This document shows positions 45,191-57,219 of a DNA stretch of 64,000 bases, piece after piece (the stretch's first letter is position 1; the number at the start of each line of letters is the position of its first letter). A program made the position numbers and the translations under genes. The notes below the pieces were generated by a model, which saw only the letters and a list, made by a program, of their open reading frames with translations, searched no databases and was not told the origin of the DNA. This stretch comes from Watersipora subatra (taxonomy: Eukaryota; Bryozoa; Gymnolaemata; Cheilostomatida; Watersiporidae): positions 60,685,196-60,749,195 of the forward strand of contig NC_088708.1 in NCBI RefSeq assembly GCF_963576615.1, given 5' to 3'.

Positions 45191-47370
45191 ACTGAAAAAT
45201 TAACATATTAAGCATATTTGGAGACTCACTGAGCAAATATAGCTTACACTGTTAAATCGAAGACAATCAGGCAAGGTAAAGCTTACGCAAACACAAGCAC
45301 AAGCACAAAAGACAAATGTTACATTTTTGAAAAGTTTATGATTATCTGCAAGCCAGACCAATGCACATTAAATAAAAAAAATGATTTTGCATCGATATGC
45401 GGGTATGCTAGGAGTTATCTGCTCAACCATTTCAAAACGGTAACCCTTTTGGCAGTTCTCATTGGTTGATGGTGATTATCCATTGAACATTGATATGTGA
45501 TTAACAAGCCGTTCTCCCACCACTGGTGCCCTTCAACTGGAATTAAACATTTTTCCAGTTGTCAACAGATGAGAGCAGATATACATGTATACTCGTATAT
45601 GTTATATTACAGTATATAGTATATATGTTTACATTTTTACATATTTGTATTTTATATTTAACTTATTGTACATTTACACTTCAATTTCTTTAACACCCCT
45701 AAAAATTATGTTCAACTACAAGATAATTTTTGGAGGAGTAAAAAGAGTTGAATCTTCGGCTCTGAAAGAAAAGAATTTAGGCTTGTAGGCTATGAAAACA
45801 GTTGTATATTTGAGACTCATGAGGTGATCTCTCATGACCTATAAGTCATCTGATAGCATATATGTTAGTTTGTATTAGGACACTTACATGTATATAAACA
45901 ACAATGTTATGATACAGTCAGGCTGCAAGCAATCTAAGATACAGTTGTTTATGATTGCAATTGCCAGGGAGGGAGGGAGGGAGGGAACGAGGGAGGGAGG
46001 GAACGAGGGAGGGAGGGAACGAGGGAGGGAGGGAACGAGGGAGGGAGGGAACGAGGGAGGTAGGGAACGAGGGAGGGAGGGAACGAAGGAGGGAGGGAAC
46101 GAGGGAGGGAAGGAACGAGGGAGGGAGGGAACGAGGGAGGGAGGGAACGAGGGAGGGAGGGAACGAGGGAGGGAGGGAACGAGGGAGGGAGAGAACGAGG
46201 GAGGGAGGGAACGAGGGAGGGAGGGAACGAGGGAGGGAGGGAACGAGGGAGGGAGGGAACGAGGGAGGGAGGGAACGAGGGAGGGAGGGAACGAGGGAGG
46301 GAGGGAACGAGGGAGAGAGGGAACGAGGGAGGGAGGGAACGAGGGAGGGAGGGAACGAGGGAGGGAGGGAACGAGGGAGGTAGGGAACGAGGGAGGGAGG
46401 GAACGAAGGAGGGAGGGAACGAGGGAGGGAGGGAACGAGTGAGGGAGGGAACGAGGGAGGGAGGGAACGAGGGAGGGAGGGAACGAGGGAGGGAGGGAAC
46501 GAGGGAGGGAGAGAACGAGGGAGGGAGGGAACGAGGGAGGGAGGGAACGAGGGAGGGAGGGAACGAGGGAGGGAGGGAACGAGGGAGGGAGGGAACGAGG
46601 GAGGGAGGGAACGAGGGAGGGAGGGAACGAGGGAGGGAGGGAACGACGGAGGGAGGGAACGACGGAGGGAGAGAACGAGGGAGGGTGGGAACGAGGGAGG
46701 GAGGGAACGAGGGAGGGAGGGAACGAGGGAGGGAGGGAATGAGGGAGGGAGGGAACGAGGGAGGGAGGGAACGAGGGAGGGAGGGAATGAGGGAGGGAGG
46801 GAACGAGGGAGGGAGGGAACGAGGGAGGGAGGGAACGAGGGAGGGAGGGAACGAGGGAGGGAGGGAACGAGGGAGGGAGAGAACGAGGGAGGGAGGGAAC
46901 GAGGGAGGGAGGGAACGAGGGAGGGAGGGAATGAGGGAGGGAGGGAAGGAAGGGGTTGCGGCTTTGATTCCTAGAAGGCTTCTTTGAAGGTTCAAAGGCT
47001 TGAAAAAGAAATGGTGTAGAATGAAGCACAGCTCAAAGGAGCTAATTGCCATTCTTCTAAACACATTTCTAAAAATCAAAGAATGCTCTGAAAGTTCAAT
47101 AGTTCAATCACCAAAACATAAAAGTATTATGAATGTGAGAAAATGTCTAGATTAGAGAACATTTTCGATTCATTATATTTGTTGTAAGTGACAAACATTA
47201 CAGAGCTAAACACCTACCTAAAGTCGATGTGTGCAAAATATGTGCTCAAGGTCAAACACACTCCACAACATCGTTCAAGCTGTCATATCCCTATTTGCTG
47301 TCCTCCAGGTGTAAAAGATTGGGTGACACGTTTGATAAGCATACCCAAAGACAATAACTATACCAAACTT
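45191..47370. repeat. Second copy (R2) of the inner arm segment, with internal deletion
   Basis: Reverse-collinear with left 33,100-32,175, then jumps at about 47,190 to sequence matching left 30,690-30,600 and on to 30,130, so about 1.5 kb of the left-arm order is missing. The minisatellite at 45,968-46,947 is inserted by expansion. Confidence 0.8.
45968..46947 (+). repeat. 16-bp G-rich minisatellite, about 61 copies
   Basis: Unit GAGGGAGGGAGGGAAC with rare variants (AAGG, GTAGG, GAGAG, ACGG, AATG). Plus strand almost all purine with runs of GGG. The long apparent proteins on both strands (PSLPRSLPPSFPPSLV and ERGREGTREGGNEGGR types) are artefacts of the 16-bp period. Confidence 0.97.
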
Positions 47371-50300
47371 TAGCATAATTGCCTCTAACATTAAAAGACT
47401 AAACTTTTCAATCATTTTACTACTACATACACAATATTAACTTTGTATATTAAGCATTAAACTAGTACTGTTCAATTTAGACAACGGAATTTTAACCACA
47501 AAATTAATATACTATAAAACTTTTGTTTGAATGCCATGGCGCTGTATTTTTCAACCCTCCTTCTATAGTGGCAGCTAAATAATGGTAGGGTTCAAATAGA
47601 GACTGGATTTGTATTTTTCAAATGGCTCATCAGATTTTTGGGAAAATAAATCGAACCCTTTCATGGGCGATGTGATGTTGCCTATATTTTGCACTCTCTT
47701 CTGGAGGGAGCGATATTACCCCTTTGGATACAAGATATCTACTAACTTATCTTCAACTTGTCATATTCCTCTAAGTGAATATGCATTGAGAAGCCTATAA
47801 ATATTTCTGCCAGTCGATGATATTATAGCGTGTGCCCTGCTTTGCAATTTGTTGGAGCTTTCAATTCTTTAGTTCATTCTAAATTTGATGGAATATTTTT
47901 ACATTATAACTTTATTTAACAATGTTGAATAAAAACTCATTGCACTCATTGATATGTCTGCAGCTAAGTCTGACTTTTTATGCGCAATAAAAGAGGAGTT
48001 ATTGGCCTGGATTTATTATAGGCCGAGTTAAGGTAACCGCAAGGATGCTATTAAATAACATGCTGCAAATCTGCAAATTTAGAAGTTATATAATAATAAT
48101 AATCTATCAAATGCTAAAAATATATATTCAATAACAAATAGCATAAACAAACTGTTCTTATAATACATGCAGAAACAAAAGTATTTGCATCGTTTGCTTG
48201 TCTAGTTACGTTCCGATTGTTGCTTGCTGTTCTTCTGGTTGTCCAATACCTTCCACGGTGTTTTTGTCATTAACTCTTTTTCTTTACTGCTGAACCAGTT
48301 GATATTAGAGTGCACACAATTTTTGTCAGAGCAAATTTTTTATGTGCTGCATTTCTCACCAATAATCATAAACTTAGCAGCAAGGGGGTGAGCTCAATTT
48401 TTAGCCTAAAACTAGTCATTTGTATACCATCATAAATACGAATGGTTTTTCATATACTTTGAAGTATCAAAACTGCTTTAAACAAGAAACTATTATTAAC
48501 CTGATACAGTTATTAATTATTTTATGGTGTCACTTTCAAAGTTTTAATGAAATAACCAAAAAGCTTTGGAGTTGAAAAATGGGCTTCGCATGAACAGAAA
48601 CAACGAACAAATTACTAGTAATTGTTATTAATGTAATTGAGCCATTACTAGAAAATGTTTTGTGGACACTTTTCAACGGATCACTTGCTATTATGGGTTA
48701 GTAAAGATCAAAGAATGTCAAAGTGGCAGTCAAATAGAGGTGGCGTTCAATTTGAGGTTTTTTCAGTAGGCTTACATTTGTTTACATTTATATTTCACAT
48801 TATACTTTACATTTATTTTTACATTTAATATAGAGAAGGTTTCGGTCCAAGTATGTTTTCATCTACAAGCACTGATTATATACAACAAAATTGTATTTAT
48901 AGACCACAGGCTGTTTGGCATAATAAACCAGCTATCTAATAGTGTAGACAACTCTAGTTTAAACTTTTCAGGTAATAAAGCTAAAGTGACAATGCAAATG
49001 CCCGAAAACATAAAATACTCAAAACCTAAAATATTTCAGCTAAAAAGTGGGATAAAATGATAGTCAACAGGAATGCAGCAATGATAATTTACAGTAAAAA
49101 TGTTTAAGAACTTTATATAGATGTTTTGGCTAAGTTGAATTTATTAGTGTAGAAAAAGCAATGAGGTGCGTGTAGAGCACAATCATATTACAGGAATAAT
49201 TGTGGTCAGATTGTGATAAGAAGTGTGAGAGCTGAGTCAACCTCGCATAGAATTATCCTCATACATTTAAGGGCGCTCTATTCTCAGCAGTGAACGCAAA
49301 ATTGATTCCTAAAGGCCAGGCTTAACATTGCTGTCATAAATACTGTCATATATCCAACTAACTAATGCTAAAACAAAAATTTGTACACAATGTCAGCTAC
49401 AGAGGCTTGCAGGTCAAACGAATAGCCCACTTATTAAAAGTATTGGCAATCATTATGATACATGACATGTGCTTGCTTAATACTACTTGTTTTCATACAA
49501 CACGGACGGACGAGCATTCCATCTCATGTATACAGTCAGTGATTGAAGCGTGTCTGTGTTTATAGAACCTTCTATGAATGTTTAACCAGATACCAATGCC
49601 AACTCTAAATATTTAGACATTAAGAGAAAGTTCAGGTCAATATGAGCAGGTACAAGAAAACTTTGCCATTTTATTGATATTATTGAAATTGCAACTACTT
49701 TGCTTTGCACTGGCAGGAATATGAATGCCAAGAACATGCAGGATAAAACCAGCTATGGCATGACAAGGGCAGACTTTTGAATGAATATCTTGCTATAACC
49801 TGCAGTAACCAGTGGACAAGGTAGGATTTATATTAATTCATTTAAGAGCTAATGCAATATTAGCCCTAGTTCTTTCATTTGGAACAAAAGCAATGACTGC
49901 TGTTAGACATATCTTACTTTAGCAAATGGGATTTGCACCCAGTTAGTTTCAATTAGAAGCAAGCGTTTTGCAAACACCCTGCTATTATTAGGATACGAAT
50001 GTTTATAAAAAAAAAGAAGTAAACACCAGCCCATATCACGTGCCTTTATTAAAATTAGCTCTTCGTGCAGAGCAAAAGCTATAGTTTAGTGTTGCTGTTT
50101 GCTTCCTTAGAACAATCTTGAAAATATACTCCATACGCAGTGTTTACTGTTTAGCAACAACTTCTGTATGCCACTATGCAGCAAACTAAAGAAGACCAAA
50201 AGTTCTTATGTAGCTTTAAAAACCTGTTCTTGTTTTCTGCATCCACAAGATACCAATTTTGAAAAACTCCTCCAAAGCTTTCAAATGTGACGCTGAAACA

Positions 50301-50828
50301 TAGAATAGAAGATGCTAACTAGAAAGCTGCTTTACGTGTTGTGTTGAAGGAGGTGTGACAGAAAGAAAATGCTGCTCATCTCATAAAATTTATTATAGAC
50401 TGACAGCTTAATATTTGACAGGAGTAATATCTTTATACTTATGAAACTCTGACAATTTGTAATACTGCTTAATACCGGGCACTGACAAAATAACATTGGA
50501 GGCAATTGAAAGGTATGATAAAAGATATCTATATTTGGGGCTCAAACTTGTATTCAGCTCATTGTACAAACACACCATCAAGCATGCAACTGACCACTTT
50601 GTTGTTTTCCAGAATAATCTGTACTATAACAGCAGTGTTTTGTAATGTTTTAAGATTCTCAAATGAGGAAAGACTTGTAACATTAGACTGCCAGAGTTTT
50701 AGTCGTGATCGTCAGGTTGTTTAATGTGCAAAAGCAAGCCAGATCCAAGCAATGCCGATCTCAATAATCTTGTTATCACAACTACCGTAGTTTTGTTACT
50801 GCAGCTAATCTTGTTGGTCAGCATAATT

Positions 50829-50833
<5 letters not shown>
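47371..50833. other. Non-coding right-arm stretch
   Basis: Reverse-collinear with left 27,430-30,130. No gene recognised. Confidence 0.45.

Positions 50834-50890
<57 letters not shown>
50834..50890. repeat. (TA)n microsatellite
   Basis: About 28 TA units beside the mirrored SINE-like element; the left counterpart is much longer. Confidence 0.95.
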
Positions 50891-50892
<2 letters not shown>

Positions 50893-51120
50893 TATACACT
50901 GTATAAATCTCAGTATTAACCTGTCATATATAGTTTGTCTGTCCAGTTTTAGCAATATAGATTTAGGTACAAAAAATCCACTTTAAAGAGGATTTGATCT
51001 CAGAACCTCTCAGTCTGCAGACAAGTGATCCGGCCTATTAGACAACGTGTTCAACTGACTCTAGCTATTAATAATTGTGTACATATTTGTTACGTCGGTT
51101 AAAATAGGCACACTTAAAGT
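50891..51120 (-). mobile_element. tRNA-derived SINE-like element (mirror of 27,005-27,230)
   Basis: Minus-strand A box and B box with the same tail and the same neighbouring microsatellite, as expected for an insertion older than the arm duplication. Confidence 0.6.
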
Positions 51121-52199
51121 GCTGGGAAAAATACTTTTGGTATTGATTGCTTGATCATTACGCGTAACGTTTATTAAGCTGGCTTCTAACACGGCTCTTA
51201 CCGTGAAGGCTTAGACTAACTTAAATTACTAGCTTATCAAGTAAGTTACTCAAAGTTTTTGGGTAACTATTTTATTACCATTGATTTTAATATTGCTTTG
51301 CCATTAATTAAATCTGTATAAAAATAGTTACATGAATGATGAAAAATTTCAGTAAACACTTTCATATGCACTACTTTTGGCATATTACCAAATCTTTATT
51401 AGGTTTTACGTTTTGCAACCCTTTTGGTATATATTTTTATCCCGGTAAAATGTTGCACGTCATGTTGTAATTATTTATGGAATTTGTCAAATGCCATACA
51501 TTATTTGTGTCAGTTTTGAACCAATTAATGTTTAGGACTTTAGGTTTGACTTTAGGACTTGAGACACTAGTTCATGCAAGCCCAGTAAATTTGATTAGAT
51601 TGTTGTGTTGGTTGATAGTGAGGTACATGTGTCATGCATTTCATCTAGATCCTGTTTCAGCTCTGACATCAATTTTACTCCTTAAAACTTTCTCAAAAGC
51701 TGTTAGCAGTTGTCTGCACAATAAAGCCAACTGCCTTAGCATATTGTAGGTGAACATTTAAATGTTAATTCTTAACATTCTTAGTCTAACTTCTTAATTG
51801 AGCTGTGGTGGCTGTGCAAGCTAAATATAATTGATAACAATAAAAGGCTGATATATACATGTGTATAAAATAGAGGTCAAATACAGTCTCACAACACTTC
51901 ATTTTATCTATTTCAAGGCACTCATTTCGTTTATATAGAAGCTTAGAATCATTTTGGAGATACAGTTGGCCGTCACCACATAATCGATATATTGGAAACA
52001 TTTGGTTGCACCGTCAACACACAATCTGTGTAAATGTAAATGCATTTCTATTTCTGTCAAATTTGTTTATGAATGGTATATAATGATGTGTTTTAGAGTC
52101 GGTAGAGTGCAACAACTGATAAGCAAGTCATTGAGAGTAAAGTACAATAATGTTTGATATAATTGGTAGTTTAACTACACCGCATTCACCTACCACAAA
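51121..52199. other. Non-coding right-arm stretch
   Basis: Reverse-collinear with left 25,900-27,004; no gene recognised. Confidence 0.45.
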
Positions 52200-52332
52200 T
52201 ATATATATACATAAATATATATATAAATATATATATATATATACATACAAATATATATATATATATATATAAATTGTTTCCTCACCACGGTTAACCCATA
52301 TGGATGGTAATTTCTGCTCTAACTCGGGTCTC

Positions 52333-52565
52333 CTACCAGAGACCTGGGAGTTTGAGCATTCGCCTCAAAATCTTAGCTGTTCCAAATAGTGCACTTTTCT
52401 GCAACTCACCTGAGTTGATTGCTGTCGGTATCTGGGCAAACCACATTTTATGCGCCGGTGTTATTGCGCCCAGTGCTCCAATGACTACTGGAATTACAGT
52501 TGTTCTTACATCCCAGCATTTTTCAATCTCTTCTCCAAAAGGGAGATATTTATCTCTCTCTCTTA
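52333..52565 (-). mobile_element. LINE 3' end (mirror of 25,562-25,786)
   Basis: Minus strand: REEDKYLPFGEEIEKCW-like start (RDKYLPFGEEIEKCWDV), [42 protein letters not shown] stop. The UTR extends to about 52,276 and is followed by a TA-rich tail (52,200-52,275). Confidence 0.75.
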
Positions 52566-53380
52566 TATATGTACTAGCTGTACTACCCGGCGTTGCTTGA
52601 GAAACAAAATTTTTTAAATATTTTTGGACATAAGTCATTTCCACACCACCCAGGAGGTAGACAAATAGTGCATTACCCATTTTTTCACTATTACCTTTTC
52701 CCTTCACAATTAGGACTTGGTTTTTCTATCCATTATAATAAAAAAGTGTTCGCAAACAGATAAGCGATAAAATTAGAGTTAAAATATGTTAAAACAAAGA
52801 GTTAAAAGAAACATTAAAAAATTTTTAAAATATTCATACAAACAAAGAGAACTTCTTTAAATAGAAATAATTGTAGAAGTTATTTAAATTCAAAGAACTA
52901 ACGTAAAAACCATGAATGAAATAAAAGTTTTGTAATATTTGTGGACATGTCATTTCCACACCACCCAAGCGGTAGACAAATGGCGCGTTACCTATTTTTG
53001 TAAGGTGGCGGGTTCTCCAGTAGGCATATAGACCATCGAACATGTATACAATGTTTAATATCTCAAGAATTTTATTGTTGAAGTTTATTACGTGACAGTG
53101 GAAGTATAAATTCTCCAAAATATTTTATGAGCAAGGCAGATTGTGCCAATCCAAACAATTTACAGAAAAATAAGACATCAGTAAAAGTGTTTAAACGTGA
53201 AATAATTAGCAAGCAATTGTTAAATGCAGTCTGTTCTACCACAATGATTGCAAAAAATATGAATTGATAGAAATATGATCTACAAAGTGAAAAACCAAAA
53301 TATCATGAATAATAACAATGGAAATTTACTGTTGCTGAGGAAGATATCCTTGAAAATTTGCCGAGCAAACTGCTAGTGTA

Positions 53381-55920
53381 TCACTGAAGCCCTTGAGGGT
53401 AAATGATGTTCTTTGTCTGGCCGAATGGCGAGAAAATGTATGGAACATTTTTACTGCCTACTCGGGATAGCGCAACATACAACTGTTCATGAGAAAAGCA
53501 AGGAGTAAGGAGGTTAATGCCGACAGCTTTTAGTGTTTGACCTTGGGATTTGTTGATAGTCAAAGCAAATGACAGTCTAACAGGAAACTGAATACGTTTA
53601 AATTGAAACGGCACATTTGTCGGAATTAGTGGTATTCTAGGGATAAAAACTTGTTCAACCATCGTAGCTCCGGTAAGCACAGTAGCACAAATAAGATTTA
53701 GGAATAGATTTTTGATGATCAATCTTGTTCCATTACAAAGTCTAGGTAAATCCAAATTTTGAAGAAGCATAACTGGTGCACCAACGCATAGTTGAAGACT
53801 ATGAGGAGGCATACTGGCAGGCTGTAAAGAGTTCAAGAATTATGTAGAATAATTGACACAGTCATTCTTTTCAACTTCCACAGTCTATGCTGAGGAATGA
53901 AGTCGTAGTCCCAGGAATTTTTTCAATAAGTAGTTGATTGATGTGGTCAACAGTGTCATTTTTAGGTGCCAGAATGACCCTTTCTTTCAGCCATTGGTGC
54001 TGTAGATAGTTTCGTGAATATTTGGGTACACTTTTTGTAGTAAATTTTCTTCTGTGTCTACAATAAATCCGAAATTATCAGGTAGAGAGATTAGCCCATT
54101 GTTAACTGGTAGCTTTCCCTCACCGATATTTAAAGGTTGTGCAAAAAACTCCCCCAAAGCGTCATCCCCTCCCAGATGCACTCTCACATTTGTCGTTAGT
54201 TTACAAACTTCTACACAGTGCCATATATAAGAATCCTTTAAGCGAGCTTTGAGTTCATCAGCTGGAGTTCCTTTAGGTATGACCGTTAGGATTTGACAAA
54301 AATCGCCAGCAAGAAGTACGCATACACCACCCATAAGTTTGTCACTGTTATAAAGATCTTTAAGCGTGCGATTCAGAGCTTCCAATGTTGCTTTATGTGC
54401 CATTGTGCATTCATACCAAACAATTAATTTTGTGGTCTGTAACAATTGAGCCAATCCAGTACTTTTACGGATGTTGCAAACAGGAGTCTCCAGGCGTCCT
54501 ATATCTAATGGTAGTCTAAACATGGAATGAGACGTTGTTCCACCTTCTAGCAATGTAGCGGCTATACCTGAAGATGCGACTGCCAGTGAGACTCACAAGA
54601 ATCACTCTCATAATTAAAGGAGCAGTCATACAAAATTGCTGCATTAAACTTTTCTCTCCAAGATGTGCATCTTCTTGCAGCAATCCGCCCTCGATTACAC
54701 GCTTGTCTTTGTGCACGTTGTTCGTCAGTCTTCAAAGATCTTACAGTTTCAATCCGCCCTCGATTACACGCTTGTCTTTTTGCATGTTGTTCGCCGGTTT
54801 CCAAAGATCTTACAGTTGCAATTCGGTCTCAATCATACGCTTATCTTTGTGCACGTTGTTCGTCAGTCTCCAAAGATCTTACAGTTTCAATTCGCCCTCG
54901 ATTACACACTTGTCTTTTTGCATGTTGTTTGCACGTCTCCAAAGATCTTACAGTTGCAATCCTCTCTCAATCACACGCTTTTCTTTGTGCACGTTGTTTG
55001 TTAGTCTTCAAAGATCTTACAGTTTCAATCCGCCCTCGATTACACGCTTGTCTTTTTGCATGTTGTTCGCCGGTCTCCAAAGATCTTACAGTTGCAATTC
55101 GGTCTCAATCATACGCTTATCTTTGTGCACGTTGTTCGTCAGTCTCCAAAGATCTTACAGTTTCAATTCGCCCTCGATTACACGCTTGTCTTTTTGCATG
55201 TTGTTCGCACGTCTCCAAAGATCTTACAGTTGCAATTCGGTCTCAATCATACGCTTATCTTTGTGCACGTTGTTCGTCAGTCTTTAAAGATCTTACAGTT
55301 TCAATTCGCCCTCGATTACACGCTTGTCTTTTTGCATGTTGTTCGCACGTCTCCAAAGATCTTACAGTTGCAATTCTCTCTCAATCACACGCTTGTCTTT
55401 GTGCACGTTGTTCGTCAGTCTTCAAAGATCTTACAGTTTCAATCCGCCCTCGATTACACGCTTGTCTTTTTGCATGTTGTTCGCCGGTCTCCAAAGATCT
55501 GACAGTTGCAATTCGGTCTCAATCATACGCTTATCTTTGTGCACGTTGTTCGTCAGTCTCCAAAGATCTTACAGTTTCAATTCGCCCTCGATTACACGCT
55601 TGTCTTTTTGCATGTTGTTCGCACGTCTCCAAAGATCTTACAGTTGCAATTCTCTCTCAATCACACGCTTGTCTTTGTGCACGTTGTTCGTCAGTCTCCA
55701 AAGATCTTACAGTTGCAATTCGGCCTCAATCATACGCTTGTCTTTGTGCATGTTGTTTTTCAGTCTGTAATGCTCTCTTTTCTCTAGCCTTTGCTAAGCG
55801 TTCATTTCTTTGCTACTCAGTTTCCAAGGCTTGAGCAGCCGCTTTCTTCAGACTGTCTTTTCTAAGTCTTTCTTCTCTTTCCTGTGATGACTCACTGCAG
55901 GTTCTTTTCTTTGGAGGCAT
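53381..55920 (-). pseudogene. Helitron protein remnant, right copy
   Basis: An ATG at 55,920 opens the same PPKKRTCSESSQ start. The 69-bp repeats follow, then the helicase part: 54,553-53,987 and 53,836-53,381. Motif II reads IVWYECTMAH here, so the Walker B aspartate seen in the left copy is replaced by tyrosine. Motifs [11 protein letters not shown] and [10 protein letters not shown] persist. A frameshift separates the two helicase pieces. By eye the helicase frames differ by about 4% (7 of 188 and 6 of 151 residues). The Rep domain and Walker A loop are missing, as in the left copy. Confidence 0.85.
54700..55770 (-). repeat. 69-bp coding minisatellite, about 16 units
   Basis: Fifteen complete junctions (AAGATCTTACAG) at 69-bp steps against three in the left copy. 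Units alternate between two types, giving a 138-bp higher-order period over much of the array. Confidence 0.92.
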
Positions 55921-57057
55921 TAGACAATGTGTAACTTTTGAGAAAACATGTAATAAACAAATTATTAAAAAACGTAAAGAAAGTAATAGGAGAATGTAAA
56001 TCTAAGATTTACAAATCCATGTGTAAATATAAAATAATCAGGAATAACTGATACTTATAAAATATTACACGATAAATCTTACAGTAAATCTTACAGATAA
56101 TCTAACAGATAATCTCACAGTAATCTTACAAATGTTTGTTGTAAAAGTAATCATAAATTACTAATATTAATAATAAAGATTAGAAAATGATTAAGAAATA
56201 ATAACGGTGTATGAAAATGAATAATTTTAAAACTTCAAACACGATACTCAAATTACGTTTCAAAAAATGCAAGGTGAAACAATAACAATAATGAAACAAA
56301 CTTTAAAAACTAATATTATAAACTTCAAAAGTTATAAGAAGTTTAAGAATGTAATAGGAGAATTTAAATCTAGATATATATTTCTCAAATCAAGTAAATG
56401 AGTGAAAATATAAGATAGCGAGGAATAACTGATACTTGTAACGTTACACGATAAATCTTACAGATAATCTAATAAATAATCTTACAAATTTGTGTTGTAA
56501 AATGTAAAATTAATTACGAATTACTAATTGGTTAGGTTTAGAAGGAAAGATGTGTAAGTTAGTACACAAAGCGAGCACTGATAGGAACTTTTGTGATTTT
56601 CGTGTGCGTTTGCGAACTTCGTCTTATCCGTCTGTTGAGAAAAGGAAATTGCGCTTGGTAATATACTATATTGCTATTAAAATAAAGGTTTAATAACAAA
56701 CTGGAAAATATTCATCCAAACGAAGATGTTTTAATTTGAACTAAAAGAAATAACGTAAAATATTTTTTAAACAAACAATGATTTAGTTCGAATTTAATGA
56801 TTGTGGAACGCAAGGTACCAAATGAGAAGTCAAAAAAACATAATGTAGCTGTGAAAAAGTCTCCTGAGTAGCGGAAATAAATTAGTAACTAAATGTAGAT
56901 GTAAAATAAATAGCAGGTATGTAAGGTACGAAATGTCGAAGAAACATATATACCCAGTTTGGTGGTTTTTTTTTAACAAGGCTAATTAATAGTTTGCCCA
57001 CGCATAGCGTATCTGTTATATGAGAATGTATATAAAAACACACAGGTTTAAATAAGG

Positions 57058-57160
57058 CGTTATAGCTCAGTGGTAAAGCATCCAGAAACAGTATACTGGA
57101 ATGCCTCATAGATCGTCGATGAGAAAACCGTTGAGAGTTCAAATCCATCAGATGACAAAA
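57058..57160 (+). other. tRNA-like block in the right-arm Helitron
   Basis: Plus strand TTATAGCTCAGTGGTAAAGC and GAGAGTTCAAATCC, matching 21,061-21,165 reversed; antisense to the Helitron. Confidence 0.7.
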
Positions 57161-57219
57161 AATAAAGATTTTAAGATTTATGGCCAAATTTCCGACACAC
57201 GGACACACGGACTTTGAGA

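Larger units (their letters stand above)
52574..57219 (-). mobile_element. Helitron, 4.65 kb (mirror of 20,994-25,547)
   Basis: The CTAG end lies at 52,574-52,577 and the TCTCAAAG start at 57,219 on the minus strand. Same layout as the left copy, with a much larger coding minisatellite and only one copy of the 320-bp internal repeat. Position and flanks agree with the left copy, so insertion predates separation of the arms. Confidence 0.88.

Noticed and set aside
45884..47079. Long open frames on both strands (Ser/Pro/Leu-rich and Arg/Glu/Gly-rich)
   Set aside because: They come from the 16-bp repeat, which stays open in several frames at once; sequence changes at the array edges are not coding-like.
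54574..55834. Plus-strand open frames of 237 and 389 codons across the Helitron minisatellite
   Set aside because: They are antisense to the basic-repeat protein of the Helitron and open only because the 69-bp unit has no stop in that frame.
57058..57160. Functional tRNA gene
   Set aside because: The A and B boxes are recognisable, but the spacing is too long, no paired acceptor stem is seen, and it is repeated within Helitrons.
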